The notes under the pieces were generated by a model. The model was not told where the DNA came from and made no database searches. It saw only the letters and a list, made by a program, of their open reading frames with translations. The position numbers and the translations under genes are program-made. A stretch of 64,000 nt of DNA, taken from positions 27,458,001-27,522,000 of the forward strand of contig CM065387.1 in NCBI GenBank assembly GCA_033060915.1. The letters are read 5' to 3'. Shown here one piece after another: positions 46,337-58,081 of this stretch (the stretch's first letter is position 1; each line of letters begins with the position of its first letter). The DNA comes from Euryodendron excelsum. Lineage: Eukaryota > Streptophyta > Magnoliopsida > Ericales > Pentaphylacaceae.

Positions 46337-48269
46337 GAAGGACTCTCCAAAAAGGCGTACAAGAGAGGGGTGTTTTCACCCAATTTCTTTCTATCACTTT
46401 TATTTCACGTGTTTAAATTGATGTTTGTATTTCCATATTGTTTAAAGAACTCTATGACTTTCATTGAAAGAATAAAATGATAGTCTTTTCATTCATTACT
46501 GTTATCTTATATTTCTCTCGTGAATGGTGAATGTTTCCTACATGAGGGGCATGGTCTATCTTAATGGAGAACCTGACTTGTTGAAGTGTATGATAGCATG
46601 AGTTAGCCATTCGCCAATTGATCAACTTTTCGAAAAGAGAGTGAATGAAGCTGAGTGAGGAAACTACCCCAAAAGCAACACTTGCAAGACACTAAGGCTA
46701 AGCGATGTGTGGCCAGACTATCAAGATGAAGAGGAGCCATTTTTCATTTTTTCATATAAAAAAATGTTTATATTCCCTTTGCTCAGCCCGCTAGTGCCTC
46801 GTAGAAAGCAAAAATTTTTTGTCAACCCTGATTCAACACCATCCCCCCATACTGGGGCAAATAGATAACTGAAGACTTTGGAAGGCATGTCATTCATCCT
46901 CCATCAAGCTGAAGCAATATGAAGGCTCTATGGATCAAGCAAGCTAGTTCAAAATGAAGAGAGGCCCTCGTTTCATTTCCCATACAGTCAAAAAAAACTT
47001 TTATCAAACCTGTTGAGCCGGTTACCTTTCTTTTCAAGAAAAAAAACCCAACCTAGGGATCACTGCCCACAATGGGTTAAATGGAAATGCTACGAAAAAG
47101 ATTTAAGAGAGAGAAGTTTTAAAAATGTTCGTCTTACAAAAAGGAAAAAGGAAAAAATGAAAATGGAAGAACAAGCAAAGCAAAAAGAAAGAGTTGCCAA
47201 GGGGCGAGAGGCTAAAAAAAAAAGAATATATGACTAAAGGCCTGAAGAAAAGTCATGTTTGTGCCATCTTGAAAAGAGAATAGAAAGGTTGAAAAAAGAA
47301 AAGGTCATTTCCTAGCCTTCTAAGGAGTATAGGCAAGAAGGAAAGTTCAAGGGTGATCCTAGGTAAGTCAAATAGAAACTATAGGTTTAAGCATTTACCT
47401 TTTCTTGTTAGACCCCAAACCATGGCCTACATTACCACCTTATGTAAGTCCATTCTAATTGACAATAGATTGCTTGATCTAAACGAGCTAGATGTGTTGC
47501 TAAAGCTGAAGAAGGATGCTAAATCTGTTGGAAAAACAATCAAGGATGGTATGCATCTAAACCTTGCTGAAAGCGACATCAAACTTGAGCCTGTATATCC
47601 CATTGTTTCAGAAAACAATGACCTAGCCTACATTACAGTCATAAAGCAAAGTCTCCTCAGATTGAAAGATTGGCTGCTCATCACTCTGCTAAAGGTCAGG
47701 TAAGCTATTGCCAAAGCCCCGAGAGTTAAGAGTTCAAGCCAAATGATCCCATACACTAACCTAAAGTAGAAAATCGGAGTCTGTCAAAAGGCTGAGAAAG
47801 GTACAAAATGCTACCATCCAGTTAAGATAAAGTCTAGCCAAAAGGGAGACCAAAACCCCTGACAAGGAAGAGTTTCCATTTCAAAAATGTATAATTTGAT
47901 AGTGCCCCATTCATTATATTAATTGTTGCATCCCTAACATGTATATGTATTTCTGTGAAAATTTCGGCATGAGCTTCACATATATAAGACATAGCTCCCT
48001 GTAGGAACAGAAGTCACTAAAGCAGTTTAATATCATCTCATGTAATAAATATATATCATCATCATTATCCCTGTACATGCATCTGTTCATATACCTAGCT
48101 GTGTAAATATCTTTGCTTGTCCATGCATCAATACATACATCTAACTATCAAAAGCATAAATACGCACTCTATGCAAAATTTATAAAAATAAACTGTCTGA
48201 CAATGAAATTAAATACATGTCCAGAATAGAATACAGGAAACATCTAAGCAAATGTCCAAGGGGCACTCG
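46337..48269 (+). other. Non-coding linker, element A
   Basis: Corresponds to 4882-6599 and, reversed, 33432-35450. It contains CATACTGGGGCA blocks near 46850 and two repeats starting near 47420 and 47621 (CCTACATTAC). An open frame at 47353-47703 covers them. Its equivalent in element B (6004) shares LLDLNE but then diverges, so it is probably not a maintained gene. 47013-47237 is K/E-rich low complexity. No RT, RNase H or integrase motif was seen. Confidence 0.6.
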
Positions 48270-50129
48270 TCATAAATTAAAATCAATGTCTGGGTCAAAG
48301 TCTTCGAAGCCTGGCTCTAGAGGAGGCGGATAACTACTAGAAGCACCAGTATCCTACAAGGAAGTAAAAACTGGAATCATTAAGGCGAAGGAATAACCAA
48401 GCAATGTCAGAACAAAGAGAGGGAATGGACAACATACCCCACCGCTGCCCATCTGAGCCAACCGTGCGGTTAAGGAAGCTACCTCCGCCTGGAAATGATC
48501 CCTCTCCATCTGGAATTGGTCCCTCTTAGTTTGGTAGTGGTCCCTCTGGTCCCTCACAGCAGTAACTTAGCGTAGGACACATATCCTCCGGCTCAACGCC
48601 ACAAGTCCACTACCTCTTGGCTAACGACGTACCCACTGAATACCACCTCAAACTGTGTAAAAGCACCTACAAAATGGGCTCCAAAGTGTGCAGCATAATC
48701 AGTCTCTGGAGGAAGTAGAAAACTGGGATTGGGCTGACGGTCCTGATATGGAATGGGGACCCCCTCAACCAAGGCTCTGAACATGTACTCTAGTGGATCC
48801 CTTACTGACCGGAACCCCTCATGGAACTGGCACCAATGTCGGTCTCCCAAATAAGACTCCTAGGAATCATCGTTGAGAAAGGAAACCCTCGACAAAGACA
48901 ACAGAACTAAGTTCTTGAGCACCTCGTAATCAACTGATCCGACGAATGGCCGCCACGTTATATCCCAACCCTTAATGAGCTCCAAGTTAGCCTGAATCGT
49001 CACAAAGTCAGTAATCTCTGACCGCTAGGCTACTCGGTCACGAGCCCACCTCACAGCACGGGGATAAAGGTCATCCTCAATAACCTCAGGACGATAGACT
49101 GGCAGGCACTCACAACTCCACCAGATAAGAAAGAGCTAGAAACCAGTCAGACTGCCCCAACGGGAGGAAGTTCGAACCTGTATCAATCAAAGGAAGTAGC
49201 CGAAGGAGATGGACCCCCAATCCAGCTCAAATAAAGCCCTAAGATCAGCTACTATGCTCACCAATTGAAAAGGAACGAGCAACTTGTTATTCTTGCAGAA
49301 GCAGCAAAAGATGATATACAAAACAAGTCTCCGCCTAATGATGTCTCGCGGGGTAGGTGGTGGCTCAACAACAAAGGTACTATCATCCCGATTAAGCCAA
49401 GAGATAGGGAAGGCAAAACGCTCAGGAGGAAGCAAGTCCAGCAACATACACACGTCGACTCTACTAACTGACTGTAAGGTGATCTGCCAACTGACAAAGG
49501 AAAGCCCCGTGATGATAGCCCAATCCAACAGAGTAGGTCCCAACTCGAAGCCCACAAAATGGAAAGTCCTGGTCTAGCCAAACCACCTCTCATTAAGCAC
49601 CAACACTAGGTAGAGGTTCAAGCAGTTAGCCTAAAGGCCCATGAATACACCAAACCCGATCTTTTATAAGAAGGCCTGGTAGGAGGGGCCAACCCGCTGC
49701 ATGGTCACAAATACCTAGTGAACGGCCCCTCTGAAGGATGTATAGACGCGTGAAGAAGGTAGGTGTTGTCTAGAATATACACTGGGATGATAAGTAAGAT
49801 CCCCCAGTGGTGGAATATCCATTATCTCCCAAGTCACCAAGATCTGTGTCCGTTTGCCAATGTTTGAAGGATGCCCGACTATAACCTGTCACCCGATCTC
49901 CAAGGCCTAAGGCCTCTACCTCCGCATCCATCTCCTCCTCGAAGGCAGGCTCGACTGGTGGGAAGGGGTCGATTGGAGGTCTACTACCCCTTCCACTCTG
50001 GCCGGACGATGCTCAACTGGCAGACCGCTGACTACCTTTGGAGCAGCTAGAACTCCCAATAGAATCCGTCCGGGAGGCCTTCTTGGATCGGCATCTCCTT
50101 TTAAAACCATCATCGCTTGCATCAACCAT
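48270..50129 (-). pseudogene. PMD-like protein gene, antisense (element A)
   Basis: On the minus strand from ATG at 50129: MVDASDDGFKRRCRSKKASR (basic, possible nuclear signal), a frameshifted acidic region, RWFG-stop-T (PMD W..ET block), LDWAIITGLSFVSW, RRRLVLYIIFCCFCKNN, VSIVADLRALFELDWGSIS, an in-frame stop shared with the other copy (near 49137), WSCECLPVYRP-type tryptophan/proline block, IQANLELIKGWDITWRPF, RHWCQFHEGFRSV, EYMFRALVEGVPIPY, a charged coiled segment QTKRDQFQMERDHFQ, VASLTARLAQMGSGG, then an 84-bp intron (48437-48354, GTATGT...TTGTAG) and a last exon ending FEDFDPDIDFNL at 48270. Same length and order as 31587-33431. One frameshift lies between 48557 and 48593. The family's role is inferred as DNA or chromatin-related. 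Confidence 0.62.
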
Positions 50130-51670
50130 CCTAAAAGGTAAGCCCAGGTAGGAGGTATTAATATAAAATACATGTAGTTCATATGATAAGAGATAAAAAC
50201 AAAGCGAAATATGAAAAAAAAAATAATAAATACAAAAATGGAATAAATGAAAACAAATGACATCATTTTCAATAGAGTCCACTCAAATGAACTCAAAGGG
50301 TTTCTTAAAATTTTCCTTCAAAACTCTTTTCTAAAATCAACTCTCAAAAATTCTTTTCTAAAATCAACTCTCTAAGGTTTCGTAAAAAGTTTTTCCCTTC
50401 AAAAGTCCCTTCCCAAATCAATTTTCCAAGGGATTTTCCAAATATTTTTCTCCACAAAGTCCTCAAAAGAGTTTCTTAACTTTTTCATTCCAAAAGTTTC
50501 TTTTTCAAAATCAACTTTCAAATTTTTTCTAACCCACTTTCTCCAAAAGGTTCATTTCCAAAATCAAATCCTAAGGTTCTTAAAAGTTTCCCTCCAAAAT
50601 CTATTTTAAACATCTGGGTCAAAAATCCTTTTCAAAATCAAATCTCAAACTCTTCCAATCCTTCACAAAAGTTTGCTAATTCCGTTTTTCAGAAAAATCT
50701 CTATTCTAATTAAGTCTATGGTTTTCCAAAATTCTTAGTCAAAACAGATCGTCAAGAATTTTCAAAGCTTCAATCAAAACTCCTTCCAAAATTTCTATCA
50801 AATTCCAAGGTTTTATGAGCTCCTCCGTTTCACAAGTTTTTTAGGTTCATTTTCAAAAGATTTTTCCAAGTTTTTCCTCCGAATTTTGTTTTCTAAAAAT
50901 CTCCCAAGTTTTTCTGTCCAAAATTTTTTAAAAGAGGTCCTCGAGTTTCTTGGGGTCTTCTCTGCCAAAAAGGTCCTGCCGTTAACGGTATTATATCTTT
51001 TCTTTCAAAAAGATTTTATTTCAAAAGTTTTCCAACTCTTTTTTGAATTTCAAAAAATTTCGATAGAGTTCTGCTTAAAACTGGTCCCTACAACGCCCAC
51101 GACACTAGAACCAAATACAAACTATGCACTTCACAGCATCACAATCACATAGCACCAACACCCATGCACATTTTTCGGATTTCCAAATTTTTCAAAAAAC
51201 CAATGGGTTCAAAAGTTGCCCCAAACTTTTTGAAAATCATTTCAAATATTTTCTAAAACATTTCCATATTTTGCTAAATATTAAACTCTAATAATTCCAT
51301 CAATTTCTTAAATTTCTTAATTTTTTCTATTTTTCAAGTATTTTTCTATTTTCTAAAAAATCAAAATTCACCGAGTTTTTAAAAAATTACAAAACTTTAC
51401 ACAGTTGTTAAACACAATTTTCTAAGGTGCATAGGGTAAAAATCTAGCCAGAAAACTCAATACCCAAAGCTGTAGGGACAAACCTCTAATTTCTACAGAA
51501 ACCCCTCTTCACATAATCATGAAAAATTGCTCTAACTAAATCAAACAAGTATCAAAACATCAAAATAATGTCACCAGTGCATTCAAAACATGCCAAAGCA
51601 TCAATGTTGGTTGTTTACATGACTCAAACCGAGTTCTATACACAAAATCAACATAAAACCAAAAACTCAT
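50130..51670 (-). other. Predicted intron 1 of the antisense PMD unit, element A
   Basis: AT-rich, non-coding, aligning to 30699-31585 reversed. The acceptor is CTTTTAG|G-ATG; the donor position reads CAAGAG|ATGAGT, one base off GTGAGT. One decayed 121-bp hairpin unit sits at about 50942-50980. Confidence 0.45.
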
Positions 51671-51903
51671 CTCTTGAAATCTTCTGGCGAAATCGCCTTC
51701 TTCAGCGACTTTTCCGACAGTGGCATTTTCTTCCGGCGAACTTCCTAAGTCCTCAAATCCACTCTTCGAAGTTCTAAGTTTCTTCCTTGCGAGACCTCGA
51801 CAAAGAACTCTCAAATTCTGGAAAAATCTTTTAAATCCCGCAAAACGTCGAACCAGCAGTTTGCTGGTTTTAATCCCAAGTCTGGCGCCACTAGTAGTGG
51901 TGC
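51671..51903 (-). promoter_or_regulatory. Predicted antisense promoter and exon 1 (element A)
   Basis: A palindrome TGGCGCCACTAGTAGTGG (51883-51900), TATA-like TTAAAA (51868-51873) and exon-like sequence with GCCGGAAGAAAATGCC lead to the donor at about 51670. From 51904 to 52083 only unremarkable 3' internal sequence is seen. Confidence 0.45.
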
Positions 51904-52083
51904 ATCCAAGTCTAGACAGTTTACCTTTTTCTCACCAAAACTTGATTTCGAACAGCCCCTTGGGCCAAATACCCATTTTCAAACTCTAATTTCCAAAAAA
52001 TTTCCAAAGTCCGTCCCTCCGATCGCCTCACAGTTAACATGGGACTTTTACTTTATTATTTTCTGTCTTCGATAAGCAAATAC

Positions 52084-52100
52084 AGAAAAAGAGGGGCAGT
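52084..52100 (+). other. Polypurine tract, element A
   Basis: AGAAAAAGAGGGGCAGT directly before TGTAAGCACC at 52101. Confidence 0.75.
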
Positions 52101-53461
52101 TGTAAGCACCCCATTTTTGCACACTCGGCAATTTTTGATCTGTCCGAACTCGCATTCAAATCAACATAGACATATTCAAGTTTAAATTAACTTTTGAAAC
52201 ACAATCCGATCAATTAACCACTTCGCACGCCCGCTAGGCCTAATAGAGGTTAAATGACCAAAATGCCCCTGTGGCATTGCTGGATCCAATTCCCATTGGC
52301 ATGTCTTCTTAGAGACGATAAATCCTCATTTCAATCTCAAATTCAAACTTAACTTCAAGTCCAATTCCAATTCAAATCAAATCCAGCATACCTTCCGAGA
52401 AAGTTAATCTATCAGGCAGTAAGACCATCCAATCTAACACGTTTTCTGAGGAAACTCTTTAGAATGGTAAGTCCCTTCAAACCCATTGACTAGGACGGCA
52501 CACAAGTCCTCGAGATGGTGGAACAGACCACCTTTGGCGTCTGCTAGCCGGCCAATGAAAAATATCTGTTCTTCAGCACATTTTTCAAGAAAGTTGATTC
52601 CTCAGATGGTAAGTCCACCTAGTAGCATCCCGAGATTAGGTAGTCTCCAAAATAAATGCAAACCGTCAAAGTGGCAAAAGCACTCGTAAACGCAGGCCAA
52701 CATCAGTGCCTGCTAGCCCACTCTGGTGAAAAATGACCAAACTGCCCCTTGGGCCATTTTCGACACGTTTCTTGAGAAAGTACCTAAGTCCTCAAAGTGG
52801 TAAGTCAACCCTTCTAAGATCACCCTGAAGATGATCTCACATGTTCAAATTCCTTTTAGTCAGTTTCGGACTGATTTCGGGACCATGCGGTCAAAATGAC
52901 TATTTTGCCCCTAGGCATCTAGGTACCTCTAAGAACCACACCGGCTCTGGGTATCCGGTATTCTCCCGAGAATGCTTCTAATAGTATTCTCGACCTTCTA
53001 ATACCTTTTCGAATCATCCCGAGTCAATTCTGGCAAACCTAGTGCAAAATGACCGTTTTATCTCTGGTGGGTCGGCTGCCTTTTCCAACCACATCAGCTT
53101 TGGGTATCAAACCGGCACTCCCATGGAACATTTTGAATAGTGTTTCCAACCCTCAAGTCCTCTTATGAGTTATTCTGAGTCCATTCCGGTGGTTTTTCGA
53201 TCTGGTTGACCATTTTGCCTCTAAAAGCTCGATCAACAATTCCAACCCTATTTTTGAAGTTTGTTATTCCTGGGTCATTATTTCAAGGGTTTTTACCCAT
53301 TTTCAACCTTCCGGACCTTTCCTGGCCTTCCAGAACATTCTCGATCCTTCCGGAGTCACTCCTAATGGAGTCAAGCCAAAATTTGCATAATAGACACTAA
53401 CATAAGTGCTCAAATCTTTTATCTTTAGTATTAAGGCTTGAAAGATACGTTGCTTGCTGAC
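52101..53461 (+). mobile_element. LTR-9, first part
   Basis: Begins TGTAAGCACCCCATTTTTG, has two U3 repeat units (near 52940 and 53093), and breaks after GCTTGCTGAC at 53461, where a minus solo LTR has inserted. It continues at 58082. Confidence 0.85.
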
Positions 53462-56400
53462 TGTTGCACCCATATTTTTTGCACTCGAGGAATACATACA
53501 CAAGCAGAAAAAATATTATACTCTCTCGTTAGAACTCATTCTCTTAGAAGAACGAGTGCGACTAGGTTTGAATTGAAAATTGATTTGAATAAAGGGCTTT
53601 TGGAAAACATTTACAGTTGCCACCTAACTTGATTAAGGTGAGTTAGGTCACCTAAAACTAAGTACAATCCGAAGACTACACTTAGGGTTTTTGAAACGAT
53701 TTTGAAAATACTTCCTCAAGAGAGGTTTTTTTTTTAAGAAAATAGGTTGTTTGGCAACCTTTAGAAAATATTTAAGCCCTTTTTTGAAAATAACTCCATA
53801 TTGGTATTTGAAAACAGTGTTCTAGGTTCGGAGGTTAGTTACGTGTAGGGAAGACTCACTAAGGCATCACCCTACCTCGCCTTTGTAATACCTACATGTC
53901 TATTTACTCTAGGTTCACTCATTAAAGTCTTCGATTAATAAATGTCCAAAACTATCCACTTTTGAAAAAGAATCTTTAGAAAGAAATTTACATGATGCGT
54001 GATATATACATGCAAGAAAAAGATTTGATTTGGAAATAGATTTGAAAAGACTTGATTCGATTTTAGAAAAGAGATTTGAAAAGATAGATTTGATTTTAAA
54101 AGAAAGTTTTAGAGATTGAAAATAGAGATTTGAAAATAGATTTTTGGAATTGAAAGTCTGAAATAGATCATGAATTTGGAAACTTAAGAAGAGTTATGAA
54201 AATAGAAGCTTGAAAAAGGCTGTGGAATTGGAGATTTGAAAAAAGTTATGACCGCACCCGTGAGGGTTGGCTACGTATCTCTTTTGAGAAAGCAGGTCAG
54301 CTGTAGTTTGGATAATAGTCTAATAGAAAATAGAAGGTTTTTTTATTTGAAAAAAGGGTTTGATTTGAACTTAGAATAGAATATTGGAATTTGAAATTTG
54401 GAATTAAAAAGATTGGACTTTGATTTGGAAAGACAGAACTTGGAAGAAGGATTTGGACTTATTTTGGAAAGATTGAGATTTAGGAAACCTAGACTTAGGA
54501 AAGATGAGAGTTAGGAAAGACTTGAGATTAAGAAAGATTGGACTTGGAAGATTAAGGAAGTTGGAATTTAAGGAAAATTGGATTTAGGAAATGTTCGAAT
54601 TAGAAAAGTTTCAAAATAGGAAAGTTTCACTTTAGGAAAGTTTCATTTTAGAAAAGATTTCGTTTTAGGAAAGTTTCATTTTAGGAAAGATTTTGAATTA
54701 GGAAAGTTTAAAATAGGAAAGGTTTTGAAATTGAAAAGATTTGAATTTAGAAAGTTTGGATTTGAAAAGATTTGAAATTTGGAAAGTTTAGAATTTTAGA
54801 AAGATTTGAAGTTTGAGTTTTAGAAATTCTTGAAATTAAAAAAGGTTTGAATTTAAGAAAGATTGGGAGATTTAGAATTTCAAAAGTTAAGATTTGGAAA
54901 GGTATGGAATTAGGAAGGATTTGAATTAGGAAAGATTTGGATTAAAAAAGATTTAGATTCCTATTTCCTAAAACGAAGGATTAGATTTTATTTCTAAAAA
55001 GAGATGATTTGATTTTACCTCCAAAAATGGAGGATTGGATCTACTTTCCTAAATGGGGAGACTGAATTTGGTTTCCTAAACGGAAGATTGGACTTAGCAC
55101 GGATTTGGAAGGTGAGGTTTTAGAAATCCTATATTTGAAAATCTATGATTTGATGCAGAAAATAGGTTTTGGAAATTGATGTTTTTGATGTAAAAAATGA
55201 GGTTTTGAAAACCTAGATTTTAAGGTAAGATTGAAAATCATGTTTTAGGAAAGAAACTTAGAGTTTCCTAATCGTTGGCTCTAGGGCTTGACTTGGGCTT
55301 CAAGGTAAAGAGTTTTTAAAAAGTAAAACTTTTTGGAAAGGAAGATTTTTGGAAGGAGATCCTAGCAAAGAGTTTTTAGAAACTAAACTTGAGAGGAGAG
55401 TTTTTGGAAAGGGAATTTCTTGGAAAGAGTTGTTAGGAAGGAAAATTAGGGAGTGTTTCTAGAAAGTGAACTTTGAAGAGAGATTTTGGGAAGGAATTTA
55501 AAAAAAAAGAGTTTTTTAGGAAAAAGCAAGTTTTTGAAGGGAATTTTTAGAAAGCAATTTTGGAAAGAAGATTGGAGAGAGTTTTTTAGAAAGTATGTTG
55601 GAAAAAAGATTTTGATGAAAACTTTAAAAGAGGTTTTAGAAAGGATTTAAAAAGGGGATTTGAAAAGTAAGTTTGAAAACCAATTTGGAAAGGGATGGAA
55701 TGTGGACTTTTGCAAGCCTCTAAAAATATCACACTTTCTTAAAACGATTCTAACCATAAGAAGGTTAGAACCACTCTAGGATTGTGGTTTTGAAAACAAC
55801 AACGATTTAAAAATATGGACTATATTGGTCACTTTAAATGTAACACCTTCCTAAAGCAACCCTAACCACGAAAATGCTAGAATCACCTTAAGATTGTGAT
55901 TTTGAAAATAAGTTTTGAAGAAGAAAATTTCAATGCAAGTTTTGAAAACAAGTTTAAGAGAGATGCATGATCATGATAAGCATAATGCAAGTTGGGGTTA
56001 TGAACATACAAGGTTAAAGGCTTTACCACATAATTAAGGGTACCGAACCCACGTGGTCTTTGGTTAGACTAAGAGAAAGCCCCCGACACGGTGACTTTTA
56101 ATAGCCTAATCCTATACATCATCGAGGAGTCCCTTGTTTCAAGCATGCAAGAAAGGGGGGTAGAAGATGGGGAATTAAAATAGAAGAAAACCCAAGTGGG
56201 TAAGAAGAGAGAAGAGAGAGGGGGAATGACGTAAACGTAAATAGGAAGCCTACATTGTGTCTTCTTTTATTTGCTTTGCTTTATTCGCTTTGTTTTTCTT
56301 GTTTTGCTTCGGTGTTTGCCTTGATCTTCAAGAGCTTGTCCTGATCTTCGAGAGCTTCGGAGTTACAGCACTTCAAGTCTTCAATGGAGGCTTTGGAGTG

Positions 56401-58081
56401 TAGTATGTGAGTGTATAAGAGTGTATGTGAGTGTATGTATGCTAGGGTTTGTATATGGGCGCTAGGGTTTTGAGAACTTAAAGAAGACCGCGGTTTGGAG
56501 AGGTTATGAGCTTTGAGTATCAAAGAGGAGGATTTTTGGACTGAGTTTGCGGACCTTTTTCACACTAGAGGAGGCTTTGTATTTATAGACAGAAGATTGA
56601 CCTGACGCCTGTTGCAGTGGCACTAGGCAAAATTTCCTTCCTAGTGCCGCTAGGCCAAAATTTGGGCGCCTATACTAGTGACTACCATGCAATTTTTAGC
56701 CTGGCTTTACTAAGAGTAACTCTAGAAGGTCCGGGAATGGTTTAAAGGGTCGAGAATGGCCATGAAGGCTGGAAAGGGATAGGAACCCTTAGAACAGTGT
56801 CTTGGGGGTAGTAGACTTGAAGAATGATGACAGGATGTGTTGAAAATGTTGACTGGGCCATTAGGGGCAAAACGGTCAATCGGGACGAAAAGTTGCCAGG
56901 ATGGACTCGGAATATCCCAAAAGAAGACTTGAGACTTAGAAACATTAGCTAGAATGTTCCAGGAGGTTACCAATTTGATACCCAAAGCCGGTGTAGTTAG
57001 AAAAGGAGACCGGCCTACTAGGGACAAAACAGTCATTTTGTACCCAGTTTGCCGGAACTAGCTTGTAATGACTAGAAAAGGTAATGGAACTCTGGGGATA
57101 CTACCAGAAGCATCCTCAGGAGATTACCGGTTTGATATCTAGAGCCGGTGTGGTTCTCGGGGCGCTTGGATGCCTAGGGGCAAAATGGTCGTCTTGACCG
57201 GAGGGTCTCGGAATTGGCCCGAAACTGACTAGAAGGCACCTAATCATGCCGGATTGTCTTTAGGACAATCTTGGAGGGGTGGACTTACCACTCTGAGGAC
57301 TTAGGTACTTTCTCAAGAAACATGCTAAAAATGGCCCTAAGGGTAGTTTGGTCATTTTTCACCGGAGTGGGCTAGCAAGCACTGGTGTTGACTTGGGTTT
57401 TGAGTGTTTTCGTCACTCTGACGGCTGTTTCGTGACATAGGGGTTTGTCGGCAATTCCCTGTATCGACTTGTTCGCGAGTGTTTCCACCACTCAGATGGT
57501 TGCAATGTTTACGAGTATTTCCTTTACTATAACGAGTAGCGATCATTCCAGAGACTTCCTGATCTCGGAAAGCTGGTAGGTGAACTTAGCGCCTGAGGAA
57601 TCAAGTTTCTCGGAAGGCATGCCGAAATGGACATTTCTTCATTAGCTCGCTAGCAGGCACCAAAGGTAAACTGTTCTACCATCTCGAGGACTTGAGGTCT
57701 CGTCTCGGTCGACGGGTTTGAAGGGACTTACCGTTTTGAAGAGTTCTCTCGGAAAACATGCTGAATTGGATGGTCTTATCACCTTGATGAATCAACTTTC
57801 TCAAAAGAAGTGCCAAATTTAATTAGAATTGGAATTAGAATTGGAATCCAATTTGAGATTAAAATAGGGACTTACTATCTTCAAAAAGACATGCTCACTG
57901 GAATTGGACCGAAGAATGTCCCAATGGCATTTTGGTCATTTTGCCTCTATTTGGGCCCAATGGGCCCATGAAGTAATTTAGACTTGGAAAGCTAATTTAA
58001 ATTGGAATATGTCCATATTGATTTGAATACAAGTCTGGACGGACTGGAGACTGCCGAGCGGGCAAAAATGGGATGCTTACA
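53462..58081 (-). mobile_element. LTR-10, solo LTR on the minus strand (4620 bp)
   Basis: Reads TGTTGCACCC at 53462 and GGGATGCTTACA at 58081, the reversed LTR ends, with no internal sequence. Two U3 units (near 56985 and 57140); TATA box at 56580-56587. Flanks are CTGAC (53457-53461) and TCGAC (58082-58086). Other copies read CCGAC at this LTR position, so each flank differs by one base from the likely 5-bp target duplication. Confidence 0.88.
56580..56587 (-). promoter_or_regulatory. LTR-10 TATA box
   Basis: Plus-strand TATTTATA next to GGCTTTG, as in the other minus LTRs. Confidence 0.55.

Noticed and set aside
47353..47703. 116-residue frame in the element A linker as a conserved small gene
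   Set aside because: It matches the element B frame at 6004 for a short stretch only and lies on tandem repeats; no counterpart frame in the minus element.
46337..48269. Degenerate pol in the linker
   Set aside because: Read in both directions for RT (Y-x-DD), RNase H and integrase landmarks; none seen, and the length is too short for pol. A profile search would settle it.
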